Shown here: in pieces, positions 1 through 5,421 of the stretch | Numbering within the stretch: the stretch's first letter is position 1 | Layout: every line of letters begins with the position of its first letter | Origin: Desulfuromonadaceae bacterium | GTDB lineage: Bacteria > Desulfobacterota > Desulfuromonadia > Desulfuromonadales > Geopsychrobacteraceae | NCBI GenBank assembly: GCA_016744555.1 | Contig: JADGED010000171.1 | Location: 1-5,421 of the forward strand | Reading direction: 5' to 3' | Length of the DNA: 5,421 bases | Notes under the pieces: generated by a model | What the model was told of the DNA's origin: nothing | Database searches by the model: none | Seen by the model: only the letters and a program-made list of their open reading frames with translations | Made by a program: the position numbers and the translations under genes

Positions 1-838
1 GTTGTAGGGGAATGGCGTAGATTGCCCCTAACTCTAGTGGCTGCTTTTGCATACGATCGATCATCATGCTGGGGCGGTAGTGGTCCATTTTTTCAGTAAA
101 GGATATTAGTTCACTGCTAAACTTTTCCGCATCAATCGGCTCCTGAATTTTTAGGGCATTCGCTCCACGAATAACCTCTATCATTAATTCGCGTACTAGT
201 TCCTTGTTTAGTGGATTGGTTAAGATGTCGGTTACATCTTTTTCCAATAACGCTGATAGGCCATTAAAAGGGATATTCCAAACGAGTTTTTCCCAGCGGG
301 CGCGAAGTAGATCAGCTACCGCTTGACATGGAATGCCAGCCTGTCGAAACATTTCCGCAAGCTCTAAGCTACGTTGACTGGCATGACAATCAAACTCTCC
401 CAGGCGAATTTTCCCTTCACCAAGGTGGTGGACGGTCCCAGTTTCTCCCCGATTACTGCAAAGAAAAGCAATCCCACCTAAGACTCGATCCTTGCCGAAT
501 TCTGCTGCTAGTAATTCTTCGTTTCCAAGACCATTCTGTAGCGTCAAAACGGCAGTTTTGGGCCCTAATAGAGGTCTCACCAATTCAATTAAGTGGTGAT
601 TGGAAATTGTCTTTAAACCAACAATCACTAAGTCTACGTAGCCAATTTCTGCTGGGTTCATGTAGCAGGAAACTTTAGGGAGGTGAAAATTTCCATTTGG
701 TGAAAAAACATTGAGACCAGATTCTTTAATCGCTTGATAGTCACGCCGTAGCAAGAAGTGTAGATCTTGTCCGCTGCGCTGTAACATGGCGCCGTAATAG
801 AGACCAAGAGCCCCGGAGCCAATAATTCCTATTTTCAT
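1..838 (-). CDS. panE: 2-dehydropantoate 2-reductase family protein (ketopantoate reductase), C-terminus cut by window edge
   Basis: The minus strand is open from an ATG at 838-836 to the left edge, giving 279 residues; family members have about 300, so roughly 20-30 C-terminal residues are missing. The N-terminus has a Rossmann NADPH-binding turn, GSGALG (7-12), followed by VGLKT (73-77). QNGLG (101-105) holds the substrate-contacting Asn. RWEKLVWN (181-188) opens the C-terminal helical domain and carries the family's catalytic Lys (K184). RPSMM followed by PLELGAIY (about 255-274) matches the substrate-binding segment with its conserved Glu (E269). The family enzyme reduces ketopantoate to pantoate in the cytoplasm, for pantothenate and CoA synthesis. 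Many genomes carry PanE-like paralogues of unknown substrate, so family membership is firm but the exact reaction is inferred. A GAGAGGG Shine-Dalgarno on the minus strand (850-844) lies 5 bases before the ATG. The gene is transcribed divergently from carD, and no other pantothenate gene is visible. Confidence 0.88.
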   Translation of the reverse strand, partial: MKIGIIGSGALGLYYGAMLQRSGQDLHFLLRRDYQAIKESGLNVFSPNGNFHLPKVSCYMNPAEIGYVDLVIVGLKTISNHHLIELVRPLLGPKTAVLTLQNGLGNEELLAAEFGKDRVLGGIAFLCSNRGETGTVHHLGEGKIRLGEFDCHASQRSLELAEMFRQAGIPCQAVADLLRARWEKLVWNIPFNGLSALLEKDVTDILTNPLNKELVRELMIEVIRGANALKIQEPIDAEKFSSELISFTEKMDHYRPSMMIDRMQKQPLELGAIYAIPLQ

Positions 839-860
839 GTTCGCCCTCTCAGTGTGCTGT

Positions 861-866
861 ATTTTA
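861..866 (-). promoter_or_regulatory. Possible -10 element for the panE-like gene
   Basis: On the minus strand this reads TAAAAT, one mismatch from TATAAT. It would place a transcription start near 854, just ahead of the Shine-Dalgarno at 850-844, giving a very short leader. I see no good -35 hexamer at 16-18 bases, so the call rests on one hexamer and on position. Confidence 0.25.
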
Positions 867-991
867 TCCAGTTAAGTGAAAACTAGCATAATGGATTAGC
901 GTGATTCTACTGAAATCGTGATCAGTTTTTGGGTGTGGTTTGGGGGGCAATTTATTCTTTTTATTCAAGAAGTTACAACATTATTATGACT

Positions 992-1020
992 TTGACCCAA
1001 TAGCATATTTGTGTTACTGT
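992..1020 (+). promoter_or_regulatory. Sigma70-type promoter for carD (-35, extended -10)
   Basis: TTGACC at 992-997 (5 of 6 to the -35 consensus) is followed after exactly 17 bases by TACTGT at 1015-1020. That -10 keeps the three most conserved positions (T, A and final T) and is preceded by TGT (1012-1014), an extended -10 TGn motif. Transcription would start near 1027, giving a leader of about 22 bases with the Shine-Dalgarno at 1035-1041. This also argues against the upstream in-frame GTG at 1019, which lies inside the -10. The assignment is by motif and spacing only. Confidence 0.6.
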
Positions 1021-1034
1021 GTACGGCTCTAGCC

Positions 1035-1041
1035 AAAGGAG
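1035..1041 (+). promoter_or_regulatory. Ribosome binding site that fixes the carD start
   Basis: AAAGGAG lies 7 bases before the GTG at 1049, a near-ideal Shine-Dalgarno. Its position selects GTG 1049 over the in-frame GTG at 1019, which would add ten residues with no resemblance to the family N-terminus. Confidence 0.8.
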
Positions 1042-1048
1042 CTTTATA

Positions 1049-1528
1049 GTGTTTAAAATTGGAGATATGGCAGTATATCCAACTCAAGGAGTTGGAGTTA
1101 TTGAAGATATTGAAACTCGCGAGTATTCAGGTCACTCCCAACAGTTTTACAATTTAAGAATTGTTGATAGCGATATGAAAATTTTAGTTCCTGTCAGCAA
1201 TGTTGATAACGTTGGCATGCGTCGTTTGATTGATCAGCAACGGATTACCGGTGTTTTCGATGCGTTAGCGGAACCCTCTAGTGGAGGTAAAATTGCATCG
1301 TGGAGTCGCCGGCAGCGTGAATACAACGATAAACTTAAAACTGGTGATTTGCTTGAGGTAGCTCAGGTTTTGCGTGACCTGTACCAAATTGGCACAGGAA
1401 AAGAGCTTTCCTACGGGGAGAAAAAGGTTCTTGAACAAGCACGCAAGTTATTGGTGACCGAAGTCGCATTAGCTGAAGGTGCCAAGGAAGACCAAGTTGT
1501 AACGCGATTGGAAAATATTTTCCAATAA
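1049..1528 (+). CDS. carD: CarD/CdnL-family RNA polymerase-binding transcriptional regulator
   Basis: This is a 159-residue protein beginning MFKIGDMAVYPTQGVGVIE, the typical opening of the CarD N-terminal Tudor-like domain (about residues 1-60) that binds the RNA polymerase beta subunit. The rest is the helical DNA-interacting domain. It includes SWSRRQREYNDKL (84-96), whose Trp at position 85 corresponds to the Trp that mycobacterial CarD inserts at the upstream edge of the transcription bubble. VLRDLY (107-112) and LSYGEKKVLEQARKLL (120-135) are also family hallmarks. Known members stabilise open promoter complexes, notably at rRNA promoters. Length matches stand-alone CdnL-type proteins; there is no HMGA-like tail as in Myxococcus CarD, so CdnL is an equally good name. 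The start is GTG, chosen from the Shine-Dalgarno and homology. The gene appears to have its own promoter and its own downstream terminator. Confidence 0.94.
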   Translation: MFKIGDMAVYPTQGVGVIEDIETREYSGHSQQFYNLRIVDSDMKILVPVSNVDNVGMRRLIDQQRITGVFDALAEPSSGGKIASWSRRQREYNDKLKTGDLLEVAQVLRDLYQIGTGKELSYGEKKVLEQARKLLVTEVALAEGAKEDQVVTRLENIFQ

Positions 1529-1544
1529 GTCTTAAGCTTTACGT

Positions 1545-1590
1545 CAGAAATACCAGGGCCGGGCACAAATTTATGTGCCTGGTCTTTCTG
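1545..1590 (+). terminator. Intrinsic terminator after carD
   Basis: A long hairpin starts 16 bases after the carD stop. The inner stem pairs GGCACA (1562-1567) with TGTGCC (1574-1579) across a 6-base AATTTA loop. An outer ACCA (1552-1555) pairs with TGGT (1580-1583), leaving 1556-1561 bulged, and CAGAAA (1545-1550) pairs with TTTCTG (1585-1590). Alternatively, the stem can continue from the inner helix as CCG/TGG with a G-T wobble. A T-rich but interrupted tail follows (TCTTTCTGTTTCT). The flanking A-rich and T-rich arms give it partial symmetry, but only the carD side has a gene needing termination. Confidence 0.75.
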
Positions 1591-1652
1591 TTTCTGCTAC
1601 AGTCTAATTCTCTACCCTCCTGTGGCAGTTAAATTTAGGGGGGAAGCATTTA

Positions 1653-2369
1653 ATGACAAGGGAAAAGATGAAAGCAACTGTCCTAATCCCCGCAGCGGGA
1701 ACTAGTCGCCGGATGGGCGGTACTGTTAGTAAGCAGTACCTTGAACTTGCTGGTAAGCCCGTTCTGGCACACACGTTGACCTTATTTGAAAATCACCCCC
1801 AGATAGAAAATATTTATCTTATCGTCCCCGCAGGTGATATTGATTATTGCCAGAAAGAAATTGTCGAGCGTTATGGCTTTACTAAGGTAGCGCGTATTAT
1901 CGGTGGCGGTGCGAAGCGACAGGATTCGGTTCGTAATGGTTTAAATGCTCTTGCAGTAGATGGCTTTGACCAACAGCTGCGACCAATTTTAGTCCACGAT
2001 GGGGCACGACCATTATTCGATTGTCAGATGCTGTCAGAATTAATCAAAGTAGTTGCTGAAACTGGTGCTTGCACCATTGGGGTTCCGGTTAAGGATACTA
2101 TAAAGCAGGTTGAAAACAACGTTATCACCGATTCACCCGACCGTAGCACATTATGGCAAGTGCAGACTCCGCAGGGATTTCAATATCAATTAATCCGTAA
2201 TGCCTTTACTCGGGCCGACCTCGAAGATTTTATCGGTACAGATGATGCTTCATTGGTTGAAAGGCTAGGCCACTCGGTGCAGATGCTCGAAGGCGATTAT
2301 CGTAATATAAAAGTAACTACTCCGGAAGATATCGTAATTGCAATGTCACTACTTGGGGGTATAAAATGA
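1653..2369 (+). CDS. ispD: 2-C-methyl-D-erythritol 4-phosphate cytidylyltransferase (MEP pathway)
   Basis: IspD joins CTP and methylerythritol 4-phosphate to form CDP-methylerythritol with release of pyrophosphate, the third step of the MEP route to isoprenoid precursors. The 238-residue protein shows the complete set of family motifs: the CTP-binding loop PAAGTSRRMG (13-22); K27 in SKQYL, which has the same number in the E. coli enzyme; GGGAKRQDSVRNGL (84-97); VHDGARP (114-120); PVKDTIK (145-151); TPQ (172-174); TDDAS (196-200); and NIKVTTPED (218-226), whose Lys is the second catalytic lysine. The start is ambiguous. ATG 1653 has a G-rich Shine-Dalgarno (AGGGGGG, 1637-1643). In-frame ATG 1668 gives the commoner MKATVLIPAAG opening and has AAGGGA (1658-1663) only 4 bases upstream. 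No convincing promoter was found between the carD terminator and this gene. It overlaps ispF. Confidence 0.96.
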   Translation: MTREKMKATVLIPAAGTSRRMGGTVSKQYLELAGKPVLAHTLTLFENHPQIENIYLIVPAGDIDYCQKEIVERYGFTKVARIIGGGAKRQDSVRNGLNALAVDGFDQQLRPILVHDGARPLFDCQMLSELIKVVAETGACTIGVPVKDTIKQVENNVITDSPDRSTLWQVQTPQGFQYQLIRNAFTRADLEDFIGTDDASLVERLGHSVQMLEGDYRNIKVTTPEDIVIAMSLLGGIK

Positions 2370-2878
2370 TGCGCATTGGTCACGGTTACGATGTTCATCG
2401 TCTTGTCCAAAATCGCCCTTTAATTCTGGGCGGCGTAGAGATTGATTACGAGCTTGGGCTTCTTGGCCATTCTGACGCCGATGTGTTGCTCCACGCAATT
2501 TGTGATGCTGTTTTGGGCGCTCTTGGTTTGGGTGATTTGGGTAAACATTTTCCTGACACTGATGCCGCTTTTGCCGGTATAGATAGTCGTAAGTTATTAT
2601 GTGATGTAATGACAAAGGCAGCTGCAGCAGGATATGAACTAGGAAATCTGGATGCCACTATCATCTGCCAAAAACCGAAATTGGCACCCCATATTCCAGC
2701 TATGGTTGAGCATATTGCCCAAGATTGTTGTGCCGATCCAAGCCAGGTAAATGTTAAAGCTACCACGACAGAAAAACTTGGGTTCACTGGTAGTGGCAAA
2801 GGGATTGCCGCCCATGCAGTGGTGCTGCTGCAGCGTCAGCAAAAATCATTTACCGCAAAATCCGCAGCAATTTTTTAA
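2366..2878 (+). CDS. ispF: 2-C-methyl-D-erythritol 2,4-cyclodiphosphate synthase (MEP pathway)
   Basis: IspF cyclises CDP-methylerythritol 2-phosphate to methylerythritol 2,4-cyclodiphosphate with loss of CMP; the active form is a zinc-dependent homotrimer. The opening IGHGYDVHR supplies Asp9 and His11 and GHSDADV (34-40) leads to His43; these are the metal ligands (D8, H10 and H42 if counted from the second Met, matching E. coli numbering). DLGKHFPDTD (57-66) and the KATTTEKLGFTGSGKGIA signature (131-148) are intact. The start is either ATG 2366 (ATGA overlap with the ispD stop) or the adjacent ATG 2369, which gives the canonical MRIGHG opening; GGGGG at 2355-2359 serves both. The overlap suggests translational coupling with ispD. 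At 170 residues it is about 10 longer than usual. The extra tail after AVVLL is basic and low in conservation, and it ends in a T6 run at the stop codon. The intervening enzyme, IspE, is not in the window. Confidence 0.96.
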   Translation: MMRIGHGYDVHRLVQNRPLILGGVEIDYELGLLGHSDADVLLHAICDAVLGALGLGDLGKHFPDTDAAFAGIDSRKLLCDVMTKAAAAGYELGNLDATIICQKPKLAPHIPAMVEHIAQDCCADPSQVNVKATTTEKLGFTGSGKGIAAHAVVLLQRQQKSFTAKSAAIF

Positions 2879-2982
2879 AAGAAACAATGCACAAGTATGC
2901 TTTACTTGGTGCTATCGACGCCTAGATGACAAATTACTAGTATGTAAATTATTTTAAGAATTTTTGAAAAATAGGATACTCC

Positions 2983-4647
2983 ATGAGCACAGAAGAACGG
3001 CCAGCAAGTTCAAATTTTATCCGCACGATTATTAGTGAAGATTTGGAAAGTGGTAAACGGGATCAAGTAATTACCCGCTTTCCACCTGAACCGAATGGTT
3101 ATCTACATATTGGCCACGCTAAAAGTTTCAGCCTCAATTTTGGTTTAGCCGAAGATTTCAATGGTCGTTGTCACTTACGTTTTGACGATACTAACCCGAT
3201 TAAAGAGGATGATGAGTACGTTGAAGCAATTAAGGCTGATGTTAGTTGGCTAGGGTTTGACTGGGGGGAACATCTCCATTTTGCTTCCGATTACTTTGAT
3301 CAGCTTTACCTTTGGGCCGTACAGTTAATTAAGGCAGGAAAAGCCTATGTAGATAGTCAGAGCGCCGATGAGATGCGAGAAAATCGTGGCACTCTGACCG
3401 CAGCTGGAATAGATAGTCCGTTTAGGAATCGAAGCATTGAAGATAATTTGGCGCTGTTTGAACAAATGAAAAACGGCGAATTTGCTGATGGTAGTCACAT
3501 TCTCCGCGCAAAAATAGACATGAGTTCGCCAAATATGAATTTGCGTGACCCGGCTATGTATCGGATTATGCATACTGACCACCATCGTACCGGTGATAAA
3601 TGGTGCATCTATCCAATGTACGATTTTGCCCATGGGCAAGGTGATTCGATAGAGGGGGTAACCTATTCAATTTGTACCCTCGAGTTTGAAGATCATCGCC
3701 CACTATACGAATGGTTTCTTCAGGAACTAGATATCTTTGCGCCGCAGCAAATTGAGTTTGCCCGTTTAAATCTTAGCTACACGGTAATGAGTAAGCGGAA
3801 ATTGTTGCAATTGGTCAACGATAAGCATGTCTCCGGTTGGGATGACCCACGCATGCCAACTTTGGTCGGTATGCGTCGACGTGGTTATCCCGCCGCCGCA
3901 ATCAGAACCTTTTGCGAACGGATTGGCGTTGGTAAGGGGGCTAGTTGGATCGATCTGTCGGTGTTGGAGGAATGTGTGCGAGATCGGCTCAATGAGTCAG
4001 CATTTAGACGCCAAGCGGTACTTAACCCGGTTAAGGTTACAATCACCAACTACCCTGCCGATAAGGTCGAAGAGCTTGATGCCCCTAATCATCCGCAGCA
4101 GCCCGAGCAAGGGACACGGAAACTACCATTTGGCAATGAGCTCTATATTGACCGCGACGATTTCATGGAAGATCCGCCGAAAAAATTCTTCCGTCTCGGT
4201 CCTGGCCGTGAAGTTCGTTTGCGCAATGCTTACATCATAAAGTGCAATGAAGTAATCAAAGATGAGACTGGTGAAGTAGTAGAGCTAATTTGTAGCGCTG
4301 ATCTTGATACCCTGGGGAAAAACCCAGCCGATGGTCGCAAGGTTAAAGGCATTATTCACTGGGTTGCGGCACAGCAGGCAACAGAGGTCAGTGTACGTCT
4401 GTATGATAGGTTGTTTAATCAGGAAAACCCCGATAAAGCGGAAAACTATATTGATGCCATCAACCCAGAATCCTGTACAGAAACTACAGCTATGGTCGAG
4501 CCTGGACTAATTGATGTTGCCGCTGGGGAAACTTTTCAGTTTGAACGGGTTGGCTACTTTAGTGTCGATAGTAAAGATTCAAAACCAGGCGCACCGGTAT
4601 TTAATCGCACCGTGACATTGCGCGACACTTGGGCAAAAATGAAATAG
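2983..4647 (+). CDS. glnS: Glutaminyl-tRNA synthetase (class I)
   Basis: GlnRS charges tRNA-Gln with glutamine in the cytoplasm. The 554-residue length equals that of E. coli GlnRS. The Rossmann catalytic domain has PPEPNGYLHIGHAK (34-47) with the HIGH motif at 42-45. RFDDTNP (66-72) follows, the GlnRS/eukaryotic-GluRS version of a segment that differs in bacterial GluRS. YPMYDFAHGQGDSIEGVT (210-227) contains the Tyr equivalent to E. coli Tyr211 at the glutamine pocket. CTLEFEDHR (231-239) and VMSKRKL (268-274, the KMSKS motif) come next. The C-terminal half, from about residue 340, is the two-barrel anticodon-binding region and is complete. The Shine-Dalgarno AGGA (2973-2976) lies 6 bases before the ATG. 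A gap of 104 bases separates it from ispF, with no clear promoter or terminator, and cysS follows 43 bases later. Its presence implies a direct Gln-tRNA route; whether GatCAB also exists cannot be seen. Confidence 0.97.
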   Translation: MSTEERPASSNFIRTIISEDLESGKRDQVITRFPPEPNGYLHIGHAKSFSLNFGLAEDFNGRCHLRFDDTNPIKEDDEYVEAIKADVSWLGFDWGEHLHFASDYFDQLYLWAVQLIKAGKAYVDSQSADEMRENRGTLTAAGIDSPFRNRSIEDNLALFEQMKNGEFADGSHILRAKIDMSSPNMNLRDPAMYRIMHTDHHRTGDKWCIYPMYDFAHGQGDSIEGVTYSICTLEFEDHRPLYEWFLQELDIFAPQQIEFARLNLSYTVMSKRKLLQLVNDKHVSGWDDPRMPTLVGMRRRGYPAAAIRTFCERIGVGKGASWIDLSVLEECVRDRLNESAFRRQAVLNPVKVTITNYPADKVEELDAPNHPQQPEQGTRKLPFGNELYIDRDDFMEDPPKKFFRLGPGREVRLRNAYIIKCNEVIKDETGEVVELICSADLDTLGKNPADGRKVKGIIHWVAAQQATEVSVRLYDRLFNQENPDKAENYIDAINPESCTETTAMVEPGLIDVAAGETFQFERVGYFSVDSKDSKPGAPVFNRTVTLRDTWAKMK

Positions 4648-4690
4648 CAACTGCTAGTAAGCGAAACATTGATTTTTACGGAGTAACGAG

Positions 4691-5421
4691 ATGAGTTTAC
4701 GTGTTTATAGTACCATGAGCGGCAAAAAAGAAGAGTTTAAGCCTTTAGTCCCAGGTAAAGTTGGTATGTACGTTTGCGGTGTTACCGTTTACGATTACTG
4801 CCACATTGGTCACGCTCGTGCCAACATTGTTTTTGATATCATCTACCGTTATTTACAGTTTGCCGGCTATGAAACCACCTACGTGCGTAACTATACCGAT
4901 GTTGATGATAAAATTATCAATCGCGCCAACGAACGGGGAATCTCGAGTAAAGAGTTGGCCGAAGAGTTTATCACCGCTTTTGACGAAGATATGGCCGCCC
5001 TAGGGATGGTTAAACCCACCCATGAACCACGTGCTACCGATTATATTGATGAGATCATCGCGATCAATCAAAAGCTAATTGATAATGGTATCGCTTATGC
5101 CGTATCTGGTGACGTCTATTTCAGCGTTGCCAAATTTCCCGATTACCTGAAACTATCCAAACGTAATATGGATGAGATGCAGGCCGGTGCGCGGGTAGCT
5201 CCTGGTGAACTAAAGCAAAACCCGATGGATTTTGCTCTCTGGAAGGCGGCAAAACCTGGTGAACCAAGTTGGACCTCCCCTTGGGGTGAGGGGCGCCCGG
5301 GTTGGCATATTGAATGTTCGGCTATGTCGACATCACTGCTGGGTCAGCCATTTGATGTTCATGGTGGCGGCATGGATTTGAAATTCCCACATCACGAAAA
5401 TGAAATTGCACAGTCTGAGGC
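4691..5421 (+). CDS. cysS: Cysteinyl-tRNA synthetase (class I), N-terminal half; cut by window edge
   Basis: CysRS charges tRNA-Cys with cysteine. The first 243 residues are present, about half of the usual 460-480; no stop occurs before the right edge. Zinc ligands that give cysteine selectivity are all visible: C29 in YVCG (27-30), C209 in GWHIECSAMS (204-213), and H234 and E238 in KFPHHENE (231-238). The last three have the same numbers as in the E. coli enzyme. The HIGH motif is at 38-41 (DYCHIGHAR, 35-43), and VRNYTDVDDKI (65-75) is also characteristic. The KMSKS motif and the anticodon-binding domain lie beyond the window. GGAG (4680-4683) lies 7 bases before the ATG. The 43-base gap to glnS contains only a short 4-base-pair hairpin without a T tract, so co-transcription with glnS is likely. 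Confidence 0.97.
   Translation, partial: MSLRVYSTMSGKKEEFKPLVPGKVGMYVCGVTVYDYCHIGHARANIVFDIIYRYLQFAGYETTYVRNYTDVDDKIINRANERGISSKELAEEFITAFDEDMAALGMVKPTHEPRATDYIDEIIAINQKLIDNGIAYAVSGDVYFSVAKFPDYLKLSKRNMDEMQAGARVAPGELKQNPMDFALWKAAKPGEPSWTSPWGEGRPGWHIECSAMSTSLLGQPFDVHGGGMDLKFPHHENEIAQSE

Noticed and set aside
328..678. Plus-strand open frame of 116 codons
   Set aside because: It lies entirely antisense to the panE-like gene, has no family resemblance and no Shine-Dalgarno; it is a shadow of the minus-strand gene.
909..930. ACTGA/TCAGT inverted repeat followed by T5 in the panE-carD intergenic region
   Set aside because: Five base pairs with an 8-base loop is weak, and no plus-strand gene ends upstream of it. 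It could be an operator half-site pair, but nothing else supports that.
931..950. G-rich stretch as a sigma54 promoter or G-quadruplex
   Set aside because: GG and GC do not fall at the 10-base separation needed for a -24/-12 promoter, and the second G run has only two G, so a three-tier quadruplex is not formed.
1019..1048. Upstream GTG start for carD adding ten residues
   Set aside because: The GTG at 1019 lies within the predicted -10 element, has no Shine-Dalgarno, and the added residues do not resemble CarD N-termini. GTG 1049 has AAAGGAG at 7 bases.
2446..2799. Minus-strand open frame of 117 codons within ispF (and similar ones at 2349-2615 and 3325-3639)
   Set aside because: These are opposite-strand shadows of well-supported ispF and glnS genes, with no recognisable domains or start signals.
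2824..2876. TGCTGC (2824-2829) pairing with GCAGCA (2864-2869) followed by a T run, as a terminator at the end of ispF
   Set aside because: The stem is only six pairs closing a loop of about 34 bases inside coding sequence, which is too weak to support an intrinsic terminator.
2887..2925. Twelve-codon ATG-to-TAG frame between ispF and glnS that might be a leader peptide
   Set aside because: No Shine-Dalgarno precedes it, it contains no run of Gln codons, and no attenuator-type hairpins follow before glnS.
3827..4240. Plus-strand open frames inside glnS (3827-4240, 4304-4510) and cysS (4761-5003)
   Set aside because: They lie out of frame within genes whose conserved motifs are intact; their composition looks like frame-shifted coding sequence.

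Overview
This window is an ordinary housekeeping stretch of a bacterial chromosome. It has short intergenic gaps, good Shine-Dalgarno sites and moderate, slightly AT-leaning base composition. I saw no mobile element, CRISPR array, tRNA or rRNA. The gene content (a CarD/CdnL regulator, ispD and ispF of the MEP pathway, a bacterial GlnRS and a CysRS) and the protein sequences look most like Desulfobacterota, probably the Desulfuromonadales/Geobacter side. That placement is inferred from family resemblance and gene order, not from a search.

Layout: (1) On the minus strand, a ketopantoate reductase-family gene (panE/apbA type) starts at 838 and runs off the left edge. (2) A divergent intergenic region of about 210 bases carries a good sigma70-type promoter for the next gene. 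(3) A CarD-family RNA polymerase-binding regulator starts at a GTG at 1049, followed by an intrinsic terminator at about 1545-1590. (4) On the plus strand, ispD and ispF overlap at their stop/start codons. They are followed by glnS after about 100 bases and by cysS 43 bases later; cysS is cut by the right edge.

The plus-strand genes combine transcription initiation control (CarD), two steps of isoprenoid precursor synthesis (IspD, IspF) and two aminoacyl-tRNA synthetases (GlnRS, CysRS). They do not form one biochemical pathway, but the gene order is widely conserved. Mycobacterium tuberculosis has carD-ispD-ispF-cysS, and Bacillus subtilis has ispD-ispF-gltX-cysE-cysS. Here glnS sits where Bacillus has gltX.

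I found no evidence of an undescribed biological system. The findings concern gene order, transcription-unit boundaries and a homopolymer at the ispF stop, all of modest interest.
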